DNA of 7,032 nucleotides from positions 1 to 7,032 of the forward strand of contig JAGLQR010000089.1 of assembly GCA_023136725.1 (NCBI GenBank). Direction: 5' to 3'. Shown here one piece after another: positions 6,715-7,032 of this stretch. A program made the position numbers and the translations under genes. Positions within the stretch are counted from its first letter, which is position 1, and every line of letters starts with the position of its first letter. This stretch comes from Candidatus Aminicenantota bacterium. Its GTDB lineage: Bacteria; Acidobacteriota; Aminicenantia; UBA2199. A model generated the notes under the pieces. It made no database searches and was not told the DNA's origin. It saw nothing but the letters and a program-made list of their open reading frames with translations.

Positions 6715-6731
6715 TTGGCACACATATTGCT
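6715..6731 (+). promoter_or_regulatory. Near-consensus sigma54 (-24/-12) promoter on the + strand
   Basis: TTGGCAC (6715-6721), five bases, then TTGCT (6727-6731) match the YTGGCACG-N4-TTGCW consensus at all but the base after GGCAC, which is A. The invariant GG (6717-6718) and GC (6729-6730) are 12 bp apart as required, and a short T-tract precedes the -24 element. Transcription is predicted to start near 6742. The site lies about 190 bp from the start of a sigma54 activator gene and points away from it. No conventional coding region follows within the window. Confidence 0.65.
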
Positions 6732-6741
6732 GTTTTAGTAG

Positions 6742-6888
6742 TAACTCTTGATAACAGGGATTTTGGGAAGGATTGTTTACGAAGGAGATTTGTAGGGGGG
6801 GGAGATTTGGAAAGGATGCTTTATTCACTCCTTTACAGTGAAATCAAATTTATCTCCTTTGTAATCAATCCCTATTATTGAAGAGTTA
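6742..6888. repeat. Long imperfect inverted repeat joining the intergenic region to the clpB 3' end
   Basis: Three collinear blocks pair around a centre near 6822. Block one: 6742-6749 with 6881-6888, 6751-6754 with 6875-6878, and 6756-6762 with 6867-6873, leaving one bulge, one wobble and one mismatch. Block two: 6775-6789 with 6852-6866, with 13 Watson-Crick pairs, one wobble and one mismatch. Block three: 6811-6818 with 6826-6834, eight pairs and one bulge. Read on the - strand the right arm is clpB codons up to and including part of the stop, so the left arm is also a degenerate inverted copy of the clpB tail. The order of blocks is preserved, which argues against chance. Confidence 0.65.
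6784..6809. repeat. Short direct repeat GGAGATTTG flanking a G8 run
   Basis: GGAGATTTG occurs at 6784-6792 and again at 6801-6809, with a run of eight G at 6795-6802 running into the second copy. On the - strand this becomes a C8 pyrimidine-rich tract in the clpB 3' untranslated region. The tract falls in the unpaired part of the long inverted repeat and is prone to length error in sequencing. Confidence 0.6.
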
Positions 6889-7032
6889 TCGATTTTTCCG
6901 GATAAGATCATACTTGACAGTTTGTCCTGTATCTCCTTCTGGATCACTCTCTTCAGTGGCCTTGCACCGAGTATGGGATTAAAGCCAAGTTCCGTAAGTT
7001 TGTTCAGTGCACTTTCACTTATTTCAGTTTTG
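6825..7032 (-). CDS. clpB: ATP-dependent chaperone ClpB, C-terminal fragment (5' end outside window)
   Basis: The last 68 codons end with TGA at 6825-6827; the first complete codon in the window is at 7031-7029. The stretch LTELGFNPILGARPLKRVIQKEIQDKLSSMILSGKI is the C-terminal small (D2-small) domain of Hsp100/Clp ATPases. GARPLKR contains the sensor-2 arginine. The -KE ending without a long acidic or zinc-binding tail fits ClpB better than ClpA or ClpC, although C-terminal fragments of Clp ATPases are hard to separate. ClpB works with DnaK to resolubilise aggregated proteins in the cytoplasm. The final codons (from about the NSSII segment) lie in the long inverted repeat shared with the intergenic region. 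No clear intrinsic terminator follows on the - strand. Confidence 0.85.
   Translation of the reverse strand, partial: KTEISESALNKLTELGFNPILGARPLKRVIQKEIQDKLSSMILSGKIDNSSIIGIDYKGDKFDFTVKE

Larger units (their letters stand above)
6742..6897 (+). ncRNA. Hypothetical sigma54-driven structured RNA, partly antisense to clpB
   Basis: If the sigma54 promoter is real, the RNA would begin at about 6742, exactly the outer base of the inverted repeat, and fold back on itself through the three paired blocks. The outer stem closes at 6888 and UCGA then U5 (6893-6897) follow, resembling a terminator. The result would be an RNA of about 155 nt whose last 70 nt are complementary to clpB mRNA. No ORF longer than 21 codons is present in it. 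This is inference from position and pairing; promoter activity and the 3' end are unproven. A degenerate clpB-tail duplication with a chance promoter is the alternative. Confidence 0.3.

Noticed and set aside
6709..6720. TGCC-TTTT-GGCA mini-hairpin as a clpB terminator
   Set aside because: The stem is only 4 bp, and the bases are better explained as the T-tract and -24 element of the sigma54 promoter.
6816..6881. 21-codon + strand ORF (starting MLYSLLYSEIK) downstream of the sigma54 promoter
   Set aside because: Although purine-rich sequence precedes the ATG, nearly all of it is antisense to clpB codons and lies in the inverted repeat. A peptide cannot be supported without conservation or ribosome profiling.

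Overview
This window comes from a bacterial chromosome of moderate to low GC (about 40% by eye). It is a compact run of genes: one partial gene on the + strand, then four complete genes and one partial gene on the - strand. Three of the complete genes have recognisable Shine-Dalgarno sites, and one has a TTGATA-17-TATAAT promoter. Both argue against typical Bacteroidota. The gene content (an FHA-headed sigma54 activator, a TIGR00733-like OPT transporter, a DUF3179 protein) would suit a deltaproteobacterial lineage or an uncultured FCB-type phylum, but I cannot assign the taxon.

Layout. 1-810 (+) is the C-terminal 269 residues of a DUF3179 protein. It meets, tail to tail with a 14-bp gap, an OPT-family transporter (825-2834, -). 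Upstream of that is a tightly coupled lipid pair: a YegS-type diacylglycerol/lipid kinase (3654-4544, -) whose TGA stop overlaps the TTG start of a PlsC-type acyltransferase (2950-3657, -). Next comes a 602-aa FHA-AAA+-Fis sigma54 activator (4715-6523, -). The window closes with the last 68 codons of clpB (6825-7032, -).

The 301-bp gap between the activator and clpB is the most interesting part. It holds a near-consensus housekeeping promoter placed so that the activator mRNA should start at or next to its own ATG (leaderless). It holds two perfect TATAAAC-N3-GTTTATA palindromes 22 bp apart, with further half-sites reaching onto the activator's -10. It also holds a near-consensus sigma54 promoter (TTGGCAC-N5-TTGCT) on the + strand, whose predicted start lies about 130-170 bp beyond the palindromes. 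That is the usual distance for enhancer sites of a sigma54 activator. No ordinary gene lies downstream. The predicted transcript begins at the first base of a long imperfect inverted repeat whose other arm is the clpB 3' end read antisense, followed by a U5 run. The working hypothesis is a self-contained module in which a phosphothreonine-reading activator binds the palindromes, limits its own promoter and switches on a roughly 155-nt structured RNA that is partly antisense to clpB. The elements are visible in the sequence; the circuit is inference.
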